From Trichoplax adhaerens (lineage: Eukaryota > Placozoa > Uniplacotomia > Trichoplacea > Trichoplacidae), in NCBI RefSeq assembly GCF_000150275.1, contig NW_002060943.1, positions 5,793,950 to 5,857,949 on the forward strand: DNA of 64,000 nucleotides, read 5' to 3'. The first letter of the stretch is position 1, and each line of letters opens with the position of its first letter. Shown here one piece after another: positions 49,259 to 60,800 of the stretch. The notes beneath the pieces were generated by a model, which was not told the DNA's origin, searched no databases, and saw nothing but the letters and a program-made list of their open reading frames with translations. The translations under genes were made by a program, and so were the position numbers.

Positions 49259-50525
49259 AATAGATATTGTAGCTTCATCTGTTATACTACTGTCATTTAA
49301 AGTTCCTTGAATTATTTTACATCACATTCATAGTATGGTACCTATTGTTACCAAGCAATATTAATTGTATGTAGTATATACAGCACTCAGATTTATATAA
49401 TTTAACGTATGTGGTAATAATAGCAGTAATACTATACGTTGTTAAATAGCTTGAATAGGATCTTTTTACGTTGAATGAAGCATATTAAAGATTCTATATA
49501 TATCTAATTTTTAGCAATTGCTATCTTATAAACTTATGTATATTGAGTGTCTGTGTCTTAAAAAATTACTGCAACAGAAGTTCTATGAAACCTATCATCT
49601 ACGTCATTTTTATTTATTAATTTGAATTTTTAGATATAAGATAAGGTCGTGTAAGACCAAAATAACCAGTATAAGAATGAAACTTAACATGATAGATGGT
49701 GACATATACCCTGCAAGATAAAAGCGAAATAAATAAATTTTACAATTAAACATTTTGGTATCCTTTTACTTGTATATGAAATTAATAAATAAGCAAATAT
49801 ATATAAAAATATTTCGATTCTTTCGAAACTTGTGGAACCTCAATTTAAGATGGAGAATACCGTACAGATAGTAATAGACGGTAGTCAGCAGGCACAAAAA
49901 CGGCACCGCCGTCTTATTCTTCTGTACTCTATCAAAGTTGTAAACAAGTCTAAGTACTCGCCATGATGCCTTGTCAGCAGTTTTTTAAAGGCCAGTATTG
50001 GAGGAATATTGCAACTGCATATCTGCATATGACTGAGTCGTACAGTATTGTATTGATTGATCTAAATGTAGAAGACAGGAGTTTGTCGATAGCTAGCGTT
50101 TGATCTTGATGAGAAATTTAGTAAGCTTTTATCACTCTTTAAAAATAGCAAAAGGTGAGCAGGAGTACTCGTTGCAATATGCTATTACAATATCTATCTA
50201 TTCGACACTGATACTGCGCTCTGTCTCAGCTACCTATATATTGGCATAAAAGAGACGTATTTGATTGTGCACGTATGATGTATCATCATCGCAGAAGCCA
50301 TATAACACTACGTAAAAAAGTAATGAATTTGAAATTCTATTCTTGCTGATGTGTATCACAAGTGCAACATAGTAGTGAAAAATTAGTATAATGATCAATC
50401 CGATGAGTTGATTAAGGGATGTTCTATCCTAGCAAATACTTTCCGTTAATATAACAATACGAGTTTACAGTGGTAAAATGCATAAAATTACAGTGCAAAA
50501 TGATTTATTGACATTATTAATTTAA
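49259..50525. other. Intergenic region after P450
   Basis: AT-rich, with no gene or RNA seen. It holds the 3' flank of the P450; AATAAA-type signals occur near 49727. Confidence 0.45.
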
Positions 50526-50674
50526 TCTGACCGATACGGGTACTTATGCAACGTAGATTTCTTACATGCAGAAACATGCACAGGAGACAAATTAAATTAA
50601 ATTAAATCCGACCGATACGGGTATCTAAGCAACGTAGATTTCTTGCATGCAGAAACATGAACAGGAGACGAATG
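50526..50674. repeat. Two-copy tandem repeat, period 81
   Basis: TCTGACCGATACGGGTA at 50526 and TCCGACCGATACGGGTA at 50607 start similar units of about 68 bases containing GCAACGTAGATTTCTT and CAGAAACATG and ending GGAGAC. The units are separated by a short ATTAA run. Confidence 0.8.
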
Positions 50675-51372
50675 CTTATATGTATATAGCTTGATTTTAG
50701 TAAAGACCATTTAATTACGTAAAAACCCGCTGTAAGAAAGAATAAGTATCCAAGTGAACACAGCCGACTTTTACACTAGTCATCAATTAGGAGTGATAAT
50801 GAATGATTGTTTATGAATTTTTATATCCGATTAAATTTGCATGTTTTTAATAACAACTTTCATAACTCTAACCACTCACTAGATTAGACATGTCAGCAAA
50901 ATTATTTTCAGATATACAATGAAGAATGTAATATACAGGTATGCCAAGAGTCTGGCAATAGTGGAACCAAAGGCTTGATCACGTTCAGTTGAAATAAGCT
51001 ACAAATGAGTGGCATATTGTCTTTAGCAAAATAAATAGCTTTAGTTTTACGTGATCTGATGTTAGGGAATAATTCAAAGTTTCAAAGTTGTGATAATGTT
51101 CCAACGTAAAAAGCAAAATTTTTAGTTTTATGAATGCCTTCGAATAGCAATACGAAATCTAAATAGATTAGAACGTTCCACTTCAATGGGTGACAATTAT
51201 TGTGCATACAGCCTTCTAATTATAATGATTTGATATCCGAATCAGACAGAAAAATACTTCCCAGGAATTTAATAGCTAGCAAAGTTATAGTGTTGAAGAC
51301 TAGTTCAGACACATTAAAATGACAAAGAAGCATCCAGTAAATTATAATAAATAAAAATGAAAGTCTGTGGTA
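50675..51372. other. Intergenic region downstream of AMT
   Basis: No gene was seen. It contains the AMT 3' flank on the - strand and is otherwise AT-rich. Confidence 0.45.
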
Positions 51373-54297
51373 TTATTTAACATTGTAGTAATTCGATGGA
51401 AGAAATGGCATTCTTGCAATGGTAGCATTAACTTTTTTATTTCTAACTTGTAACTGCACCTCTGTACCGATTTTGCAGAATGCAGTCTTAATATAACCCA
51501 TAGCAATATTCTTCTTTAAACTGGGAGAAGGTGAACCACTAGTAATTATGCCTAACCCAAAATCGAAATGTCAGTTGAAATAAAGTTCAGGTAAGAATTA
51601 AATCCTTGTAACATGCGTACCTATTTCATCATCATGACTTGAAAAAATTTTCGTACCGCCTGTCAGTATAAAATAAAATGTTTGCATATTAAACCATTGT
51701 AAGCGTTTGGCGTTATCATGCAACGTGCATACTGTCTTGATTAATGAGCTAGTTTTAAACTTGAAAAATTTACCACGTGCAGGAGGACCAGTAGAAATTA
51801 ACCCAACTCTCTTGCGTGACGGACCTTCTTGCAACTGTTTTATGATAGTATCCGATCCAGGAAAGTTACCTGTGTTTCGACGAGCTTTACCTACTGTCCA
51901 AGCAAGCCCTGCCTCTATAGGGGTGGTTTCTTCATCGATATCGTTTCCATACAAACATAGTCCTGCTTCTAATCTTAGGCTATCCCTTGCACCTAAGCCT
52001 GCTAGCTTAACCTCAGGATGTTTCAAAAACTCTTGAGCTAACTTAGCGCAATAGTCCGAAGGAACTGAAATCTAACGATAAATTTTCAAAGATTAAACAA
52101 TCAATCGTTCAAGTAGCAATAAATAAATCATTTAAGTATAATATTTTCCTAAATTAGATTAACCTCAAATCCATCTTCTCCAGTGTAGCCGCCTCTTGCG
52201 ATAAAGCAGCCATCAATGTCAGCAATATTACTATTCGTATAGCCCATGAACGGAATCTGACTCAAATTAGAGTTTGTTAATCTCTGTAAAACTACAGCAG
52301 ACTTTGGTCCTATAATTTTAATGCCGAAATAACCCATGTCCATATTATGTAAAGTATTACAAATGATGAGGACAATTAGGATAGTAATCACCTTGTAAAG
52401 CTAAAAGCCCTCTATTAGTAATAACCTTTACATCGACACTTTGATGGGATGATGAGTTGAATTGGTTCATTTTTGTCTAAAAATGAAGAGATTTAGACGA
52501 CATAGTGGTAGAAACAACAATGATCACCACGCTTATTTTTTTCAGTTTCCAATAATAATCCAGATTTTCAACATTATTATACGACCTGCTAGACTGATAA
52601 CTTGGAAAGGTGAAAGCGTGAAAGTATTTATTTACCTGGATGTGTTGTACGACTTTTTCGCTACAAGCAGCATTGGAAACTACACTGATTGATTCATCCG
52701 AGATTTTACTGACGATTAAATCATCAATTATACCGCCATTTTCATTAGTAAAGACAGATAATGTACCACGACCTTGTGGAAGGTTTGCCACATCAGTAAC
52801 AATTAGTGATTCAAGGAACTATAGAATATTAATGGAATATTTGACATTCATTATAGAATAATGAGAAAGCTACTGCTAAAAAATCACAGTATGTTGAAAG
52901 TAAATTTTTAACATAATTTACTGTAATACCAAATTTCTAGCAAAATGAACTATCATACATGCTATGGCATTTATTATAGAATTACCAGAAAGATACTGTA
53001 TACAGGAAAGTGCAAAAAATCGCAGTATGTTGAAAATATTGGCAATAGAGTGTATGATAGTTCATTTTGCTAGAAATTTGGTATTAGTGTAAATTATGTT
53101 AAAAATTAATATGACCATCGTTATCTAAGCAATCCATAGAATTGACGTCATTCTCATCCTTACCTTAACACAACCTGAATTGCCGAAAGTCAATTGTAGC
53201 ATATGCGATACATCGAAAAGAGAACATTCTTGGCGTGTATGTAAATGTTCTTGCACTAAACCACTACCAGTATATTGAATAGGAAGTGCCCATCCAGCAA
53301 AAGGGACAATTTTACCACCATGTTGTAGATGAAAATCATAGAGGGGCGTCTTCTTGGCATCGGAAGCCTAAAGTGTTGGTAAGGATATCGACCCATTAAT
53401 AAATCAACAGAAGGCAATAGACACTACATTGATTGTATGACGCAACTGCAAGATATGGCAATATTATCAACATCAATCAATACTATGTTCTAATTTGAAC
53501 TTCATTTATTCATTCATTGCTTAACTCTATGAAACAAAACTTTGTCCCTATAACAAAGAGTGCACGTAATCATGGATGACCTAGTTAACTCAATGAGTAA
53601 GTGCTGTCAAAAGTGGCAACATCCCTTGCAATAAGTCGCATTCCTACAAAGGATAACTTGATGCAAGATCAATTTTTCTCTTCCAAACAGACTCTATCCT
53701 AGCGAATCGCTTGCAGGTTATGCGTCCATTGTACTCGTATGAAGTGACGTCAACGCAAAACTATCATAACAACAACTGTAGACATTACTATAAGATATTG
53801 TCGTTTGTCATGAACGTAGATGAAAACAGAATCATTATCCTTTCATCATTTTTACTAGTACAACATAACTATAGTATGATGGAGTTCAAAAGTCCAATCT
53901 CGCAAATGAATCCAACGTTAATATACCCCCTTCCCCCCCCCAAAAAAATAATAATGATTGAGGATAACATGATCATTCCTTACTGTCAAAAGACGTACTC
54001 GATTGGTTGCATGAACAAAATACAGTTTACAGAAGCCAATTTCTATCTTATTGATGATACAATCTTAATATGGCCATACAGGTGCCTGCTTAGCAGAAAG
54101 TAGTCAATAATAGAAAATGATGCTGGATATGAACCCGTTACCTGAGTGGTTAATAAGCGGCCATTTTGGACGGTACATCGACACCGTCCAACCGTCGCCC
54201 AGCCAGCCGCAAAACAACGTTGGACGACGTTGGAATGAACATCATAGCCAATACGAGATAAAAAATGACCGGATTGGATAGCCCTTGCAGCAGCCAT
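51373..54297 (-). CDS. AMT: Aminomethyltransferase, mitochondrial glycine cleavage T-protein
   Basis: T-protein takes the aminomethyl group from H-protein and with tetrahydrofolate releases ammonia and methylene-tetrahydrofolate, in the mitochondrial matrix. Eight exons in one frame, 429 residues (human about 403): 54297-54142, 53367-53164, 52818-52636, 52476-52392, 52309-52164, 52071-51774, 51659-51621, 51551-51373. Exon 1 is a basic, Asp/Glu-poor leader suited to a mitochondrial transit peptide. It joins in phase 0 to [20 protein letters not shown]. Other family landmarks are [26 protein letters not shown] (the Asp pair includes the catalytic Asp of the family), [38 protein letters not shown] and [13 protein letters not shown]. 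The 39-base exon 7 supplies the GGTKIF...EIG segment before TSG. Product is recognised with confidence. Exon 1 is inferred from phase, leader character and distance. Confidence 0.92.
52820..53110. repeat. Foldback element in AMT intron 2
   Basis: An arm of about 63 bases at 52902-52965 and its near-perfect reverse complement at 53045-53107 share an uninterrupted core reading AATACCAAATTTCTAGCAAA and on to TATCATACA. The loop is about 80 bases. The bases just outside the left arm (about 52845-52900) recur as a direct repeat inside the loop (about 52965-53037), both with a CAGTATGTTGAAA end. This fits a small MITE-like insertion that also duplicated flanking sequence. It lies just upstream of the acceptor of AMT exon 3. 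Confidence 0.75.
53928..53950. repeat. Polypyrimidine then poly-A tract
   Basis: A CCCCCTTCCCCCCCCC run followed by seven A's lies in AMT intron 1. Such tracts are prone to length change and sequencing error. Confidence 0.7.
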
Positions 54298-54429
54298 ACC
54301 GTGGTGTCTCTAAGAGGTGTTGTTCAATTTAAAAATTGGACTGGGCTTTCACTGGGCTTTTGTGCTTGACACTAACTACAGTGAAAGCTCAACCTACCGT
54401 AGGGCGGAACCGCGAGCCAAACTGTTCAT

Positions 54430-54510
54430 ACCGTACCGTGTACAGTACTGTAGTATACTGTACTATACTGTAGACTGAGTGTACTGTAACACTGTACTGT
54501 TTATAATGGT
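54430..54510. repeat. GTACTGTA-rich simple repeat upstream of AMT
   Basis: Overlapping copies of TACTGTA/TACAGTA cluster about 130-210 bases upstream of the AMT start. Similar short runs occur near 244, 43605, 45655 and 45930, so this appears to be a genome-wide simple motif here. Role unknown. Confidence 0.6.
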
Positions 54511-54589
54511 GGTGTCGATGTAGAATTGCCCTGACTGTCTTCTACTGTATTTCGACCGCCCAGTCATCGAAACTACAGTACAGTAACTA

Positions 54590-55315
54590 CATACCTTTGG
54601 ATAGGAAAGTGGACTCATTTTGAGGCCCACATATTTAACTTAGAGGCATTTCAAACTACATACCTCTGGATAGGAAAGTGGACTCATTTTGAGGCCCACA
54701 TATTGAACTTAGAGGCATTTCAAACTACATACCTCTAGATAGCAAATTGGATTCATTTTGAGTCCTACATTTTTATTAGGTTAGGGGCATTTCAAACTAC
54801 TGGACATACCTCTGGATAGGAAAGTGGACTTATTTTGAGTCCTACATATTTATTAGGTTATTAGGGGCATTTTAAACTACTGGACATACCTCTGGATAGG
54901 AAAGTGGACTCATTTTGAGTCCTACATATTTATTAGGTTAGGGGCATTTTAAACTACTGGACATACCTTTGGATAGGAAAGTAGACTCATTTTGAGGCCC
55001 ACATATTTAACTTAGAGGCATTTCAAACTACATACCTCTGGATTGGAAAGTGGACTCATTTTGAGGCACACATATTTAACTTAGGGGCATTTCAAACTAC
55101 ATACCACTGGGATAGGAAAGTGGACTCATTCTGAGGCCCACGTATTTATTAGGTTAGGACATTTCAACCTACATACCTCTGGATAGGAAAGTGGACTCAT
55201 TTTGAGGCCCACCTATTTAACTTAGGGGCATTTCAAACTACTGTGCATACCTCAGGACAGGAAAGTGGACTCATTTTGAGGCCTACGTATTTATTAGGTT
55301 AGTGGCATTTCAATA
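54590..55315. repeat. Ten-copy tandem array, unit about 68-80 bp
   Basis: Ten units start with CATACC at about 54590, 54659, 54728, 54804, 54884, 54962, 55031, 55100, 55171 and 55244. Each has GGATAGGAAAGTGGACTCAT with small changes and ends GGGCATTTCAAACTA. Two unit types alternate in blocks: a shorter one with CCCACATATTTAACTTA and a longer one with CCTACATATTTATTAGGTTA. No open frame persists. It is a minisatellite with higher-order mixing. Confidence 0.9.
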
Positions 55316-57850
55316 CCGAGAACTTGTAAGAGAAAATTTTCTCCTTTCACAAGGCATGGATTGTACTTCATACTTTGCAAAGTATCATTACAAGTATCGG
55401 GAAATATCTTTTATATCTTTTGCAATATACTGACAGACACCATGGATTTTCCAAGGGAAAATGGGAGGACGGTGGCTTTAGCATGACTTGATTACAGTAC
55501 ATTATTTTGGGTTGTAGAGGAGAGTTGAACAGTCTCTGGAATTGCTCTCTTCGCATTTCCTGTGCTGTAGTACTGTACTCTTGTAGTCCTAGGCACTACT
55601 GCACAGTAAAGTGGTTGAACGGAGTGAAAATGTAACTCGAACCCAATAAAACCCGATCAAATTATTCATTTTCGAACCCGAAATGAAAACAATTGCCATA
55701 CAAACACTTTATTACCACAAAAATTCTTAATCCGAATCCTGCCCTCGAGTCAGGTTCAAGCCGGGTTTTGGGTTGACCTTGAAGTGCCAGCTACAAGGAC
55801 ACAGTTTGCAGTTCACTACATCAGTAATAGTGTTACTATTCATGCTGTAAAGAATGCTACTGCAATTCTGCGAACTATCTTGATGCTGAATATTCTAGAT
55901 ATTGTGTTGAAGTGGCAAGAACATCTTCATCTCATGATTGCTAATCGAATATGCCACAGATATTAAAGTATTTGACTGCAGTATTTAGTAGTCAGCTAAT
56001 TGTTGCGTGTTGTACGGCCAGGTATATGAAAGAGAAAAACTTTAGTTCCTTTCAGATTTGCTTCTGCACAATATTTACCCTAGTCGATTTTCAACTCCTA
56101 TGTAGTCAATGGTGACAGATTAGAGGATTACATCATCAGCATGATAATCGATTGATGTAAAATTATTATCATCTACTGAACACAACCATGCAAGGATGTC
56201 GCGAATACTTCCACTTAACCGCTTTAGCAATGGAATAAACTGTAATAGAGTGCATATACAGCACTTTCACGAAAAGTAAGAATATCAATAACGATAAGTT
56301 AACATTGCATTCGACAAGCGAAAAGTTCCTCATCCAATATACGCCTGTACTATGCCTTTACTAAGCATATGCAGTTTGAATGATGGTACTGTTCTATACT
56401 AAGTTGAGTTAGGGTTATGCTGGATCGATTTTAAAATAAAATCGCCGATGAATGCAAAGATATGCAACAAAAATTTTTCAATTTCCTATATTATCGAAGT
56501 TCAATATATCTTTAATTCAATATCTGATTTTATTTTGCAATGTGCAAGCAAGTATTTACATATTAAGTATTAGAAAATGTCGACATCATAAGTACAGTAT
56601 GAATATCGTCATATCGATGAATTGTAAGTATTATGATAATCATCTATTAATATCGATTCATCCACGCGCTATTTCTAGATATGCATTGAATAAACACGCA
56701 AAGATAACTAAAAGTGATTTGACTTGTTATTAATGCGGCATAAAACAAGAGAACAAGAGCACAAGAAGCGATGATAATCTGCCATCAGTAACCAATGTTG
56801 AATCATATATTCCTTTACAAGGACAGACTGTAGAGTATTGCATCAAAGCAATTTTCAATGGATGCAGCAGCATTTGATACTGGCTGGAAAAATATTGAAA
56901 TCAAGACATAGCAATAATTATTCTGTTTGATATTATAATAAATTTTATACAAATAGCATATGAAATTCAACATTGTATTTCTGGCTTAAAATTATTCCAC
57001 TAATTGAATCAGCAAATAAATTGTGTCGTTGGGATAAATTCCTGTATAATTTCCATAGGCTCCCCATAAAATTGAGAACCAATCTAAAGGATAAGAAACA
57101 AGCGAGCAAACTGATTAAAGACAGACTGATACCTAAAATTAGATTTAAGGATCTGCTTGTATTTATTTGACGAAGTAGAATATAATACATAACTGTTCTA
57201 TTACTACAATCTTTTAGTTCTCTTAGTTTCCATCGAAATGGATGTAATCAATCTTTATGATTTTTTGCTATGTAATTAAAACACATGAGAGAAACGATTT
57301 CAAAAATTCGCATCCATTGATCTTCTAAGTAGCGGGTATTATCTAAGCGTTACAGTAGCCTAAAGAAGATCATTTTTCGTTTATTACGAATGAATGATTT
57401 ATATAGAAATAACTACACTATTGGTGATTAATCTACATGAAAATAACCATTCTAACATTTCATTTGGCCTAGGAATCGATTTGCACTGCAGTAAACAATT
57501 GCTAAATGATAACGAGCCAATACAAAAATGATGAATTAGCTGCATTTTCACCACGACACATCCAACAAAAACTGTTGTCCGACACTCGATAAAAATGAAC
57601 TATTTTCCGCTTTGGCTAAACGTATTTCTCAATTTTCTAAGAAAAACTGTACTATTCAGTACTTAAAATTAAATACTAAATAAAATACCAACAAGTGTAG
57701 GAACATGGTAAGTTATCAGTATCGATACGACTTAACGTCACAATTACAGTATTATTACATAACCAGCATTATTGAAACCTTGCTTTATTCTCTGCAGTTA
57801 TTGCATTATTGAAGAAAAATTGATGTATTATACTTACGTACACAATTTTA
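55316..57850. other. Intergenic region between array and gene 5 3' end
   Basis: No gene is supported. Short overlapping open frames on both strands near 56945-57190 (65 and 81 codons) have no domain and no splice context. There is an AACCCGA/GGGTT-rich stretch at about 55640-55780. Otherwise AT-rich. Confidence 0.45.
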
Positions 57851-60800
57851 TTATTTATCATTTGTAACCACCACAGATCTCTTCGTTTCCTTTTTCGAGA
57901 CATAGCCTACTATTACGAATAAAGCTACGATAATAGTAAGAAGTCCCAACGTCACCAAAATTATAGGGATGGGGTCAGTTCTATCATTTTCTGGATAAAA
58001 AATTAAATATATCTTGAGAAATTTATAATCCTTTATAGCTATTTACTTGCAATATTAGAAAATATAGATAAAGATGGATGTAAATTTGAGGTAAGCTTGC
58101 GTTATCGAAAATTAACTAGTTGAATATATAGGATACATACTTTTAATTATATTTGTGAATTTAATATCATCCAGAGCAATAGCGCTTAATGGTGGTGTCG
58201 GGTTTGGGTTATAATCGATATATTTTGAGTACGCCACTATTAAAATCTTTTAAAATTTTTAAAAATGAAATATAGTTGATAACCTGCTTTCAGATTCAGT
58301 AAGTCTGATACATTGAGTTATTTAATCAAGATACAAACCGAAAAATCTGTTGAGGACTGCAATGGTAAAGTTTGTGGTATCCAGCCAGAAATCTGCTGAA
58401 CTGTCAGCTCTTGGCTCCATAATGTTTTAGTACTGGCTCCTTCTTGACTGCCATTTTTAATTAATACTTCAATCTTTTGAAAATTTCTTCCATAAACATA
58501 ATACTTGAAAGATATCTGCAAGACGACGTTTAAACATTTTTTATGAAAACTTATCCTTTTACCTTATTATAGATGTAAACCAATCTACATCTCTAATAAA
58601 AATTCTATTCGCAACTAATGTTACAGTTATATGCTATAGTAAAGCAAGATAACCCTAACCACATTTTGATTTTTGTTCAAATGTGCTAATATATTAAAAT
58701 TTAATAATGTAAAAATAGGCTAGAGCATAGTTTTATGTCCATTTAATTAAAGATTATAGTCTCAAAATCTTACAAGTTTATCCATATAACTTAACTTTTT
58801 ATGATTAAACTCTAAAAGTTGTATCAATAATAAAATTTCACATCGTAGTTCGAGGTTCGATATATCGAATTTAAGATACTTACGGAAGCAACCAAATTGG
58901 CATCGTTAGCTATTTGTAGTAATGGACTAGCTAATGCTGCCGAACTACCAGAAGTCCAAAATGGACCTTGAATGGTATAAATGAAATTACCTAATTATTC
59001 GATAAAAGTACGGATTCGGTTAACAAAATTCATTTTGGAAATACTGTCATTGTATAATCTTAAGTCGCTATTTAAAATTTTAAAAAGTAGCCAATAATCC
59101 ATCAAGTAGTCTATAAACCTGCTAAATCAGGAATTGGTAGATAATGTCCCTCGCTATCATCTTTATACACCCAATAGGCAAGATTAGTAAAAGGAATCCG
59201 ATGTTTATAGTTCCATCCACAAAATCCTTTTTCAAAATCACAGCTTGGGTCAAGGGTATTTAAATCACTCTCTATTAAATGTAATAAGATAATTATATTT
59301 AGGTGACTTCAATTTTTTTTAAATTAAAATTTTATAGCTTTATCCACTCGTATAGCTGACTTAAAGCTACTGAATATTCTCAAACAATGTAAAATGGAAT
59401 TACTCTGAACAATATACAGGAATCCTTGCAAAGCTATCTTATATTGTGAGATTATCTTATTATCCTATTATGCTACAACTTAACACATTTTCGAATAAAG
59501 GCTTAAAAATCACAGCCAGACTTAAAAGAAAATACCGTCAGCTTTGCATTTTGCAGTTATCAACTTGTTCCTTCTCTCGCATTTCGGTCCCAAATCCACG
59601 TTATCGTATTTCATTTGCTGGCAACGATAGATCTTATGTTCGTAGCCAGTACAATGAAGGTCATAAATCCAAGACTTTCGTGGCCAAATGACTAACTCAA
59701 TTAATTCGGCTGTCATTTCAGCACATGTTATATAAATATATTGAATCGATAAAATTGAAAAAATTAACAATTTAATAAATTGTGTTTAAATAATATATTC
59801 CGGTGTAATGAAAAGATTAATAATAACTTCTTAAAAATAATATACTGTAGGTATTTATTGCAAAGGTGTAAATACAATTTACCTTCAGTTGATAAAGCAT
59901 AGAGAAATCCTTGCTCCCTGCACATAACGTCAGGAATATCGAGTGGAAGAGAATTATTCAAAGTTGAGCAGACTGTAGTGAAAGAATTGCTTGAACCAGA
60001 ATATACTTGTAAGTAGCCTTCACGTAACGATTTCCCCCCAGCCAAGACAGAATAATATTCGATAGGATCATGGGTTGGCCAGCCTTAAACAAATCATATG
60101 ATCACATTATTTAGAGCCAAACAAGAATTCCGGATAACATTGTTCCTAGATGGATTGACTAGATACAGGATAGTAATCAATTTTTATTGTACCTGTGGTA
60201 GGTTGAAGACAGTCGACTCCTATCGCGTAGTTATCGTCACAGCTTACTAAACCCTTAGCATCGCTAACGTTACTCTTGCACTGTTCTAGAGAATCTTCTA
60301 GCCCAGTGCATTCAATAGGATAATACCAAGATGGATCTCCTTCGTAAGCTTTATTTAGTTTTATAGCTAGATTAAAGTTATGATAATAAGTTCATATTAA
60401 ATCAATCTGTATTTAAATATCTGCATTTGCACCTCCTTATCATGACGCATTCTTAGTATATTAATACAGCGTTTAAATATTACTTTCTGCACTAATGTTA
60501 TAATATAAAATAAGCTTACCTTTTGTTATACCAGATATAGAAATGCCTTTCTGTTTACAGATTACAGTCGAGACTGTATATCCCCAATCACTACTTATAC
60601 AAATAGTGCCCCATACCGAGCCACGAAAGAAAGCAAGTAACCCATTAGGGCCAATTGATATAGGTAACGTGCTAGCAACTAAACCATTTCATTTGCATTA
60701 AAAAATTTTTAAGGTTGGTGAAATAAGATAACAGAAAATTATCCTATGCAATATCTCTAATTATAATGCAATGTAAAATTTTCGCAGAGAATCTACCCTT

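Noticed and set aside
56945-57190. Open frames on both strands (65 and 81 codons)
   Set aside because: Mutually antisense, neither with a domain or a splice partner. Chance is the simplest reading.
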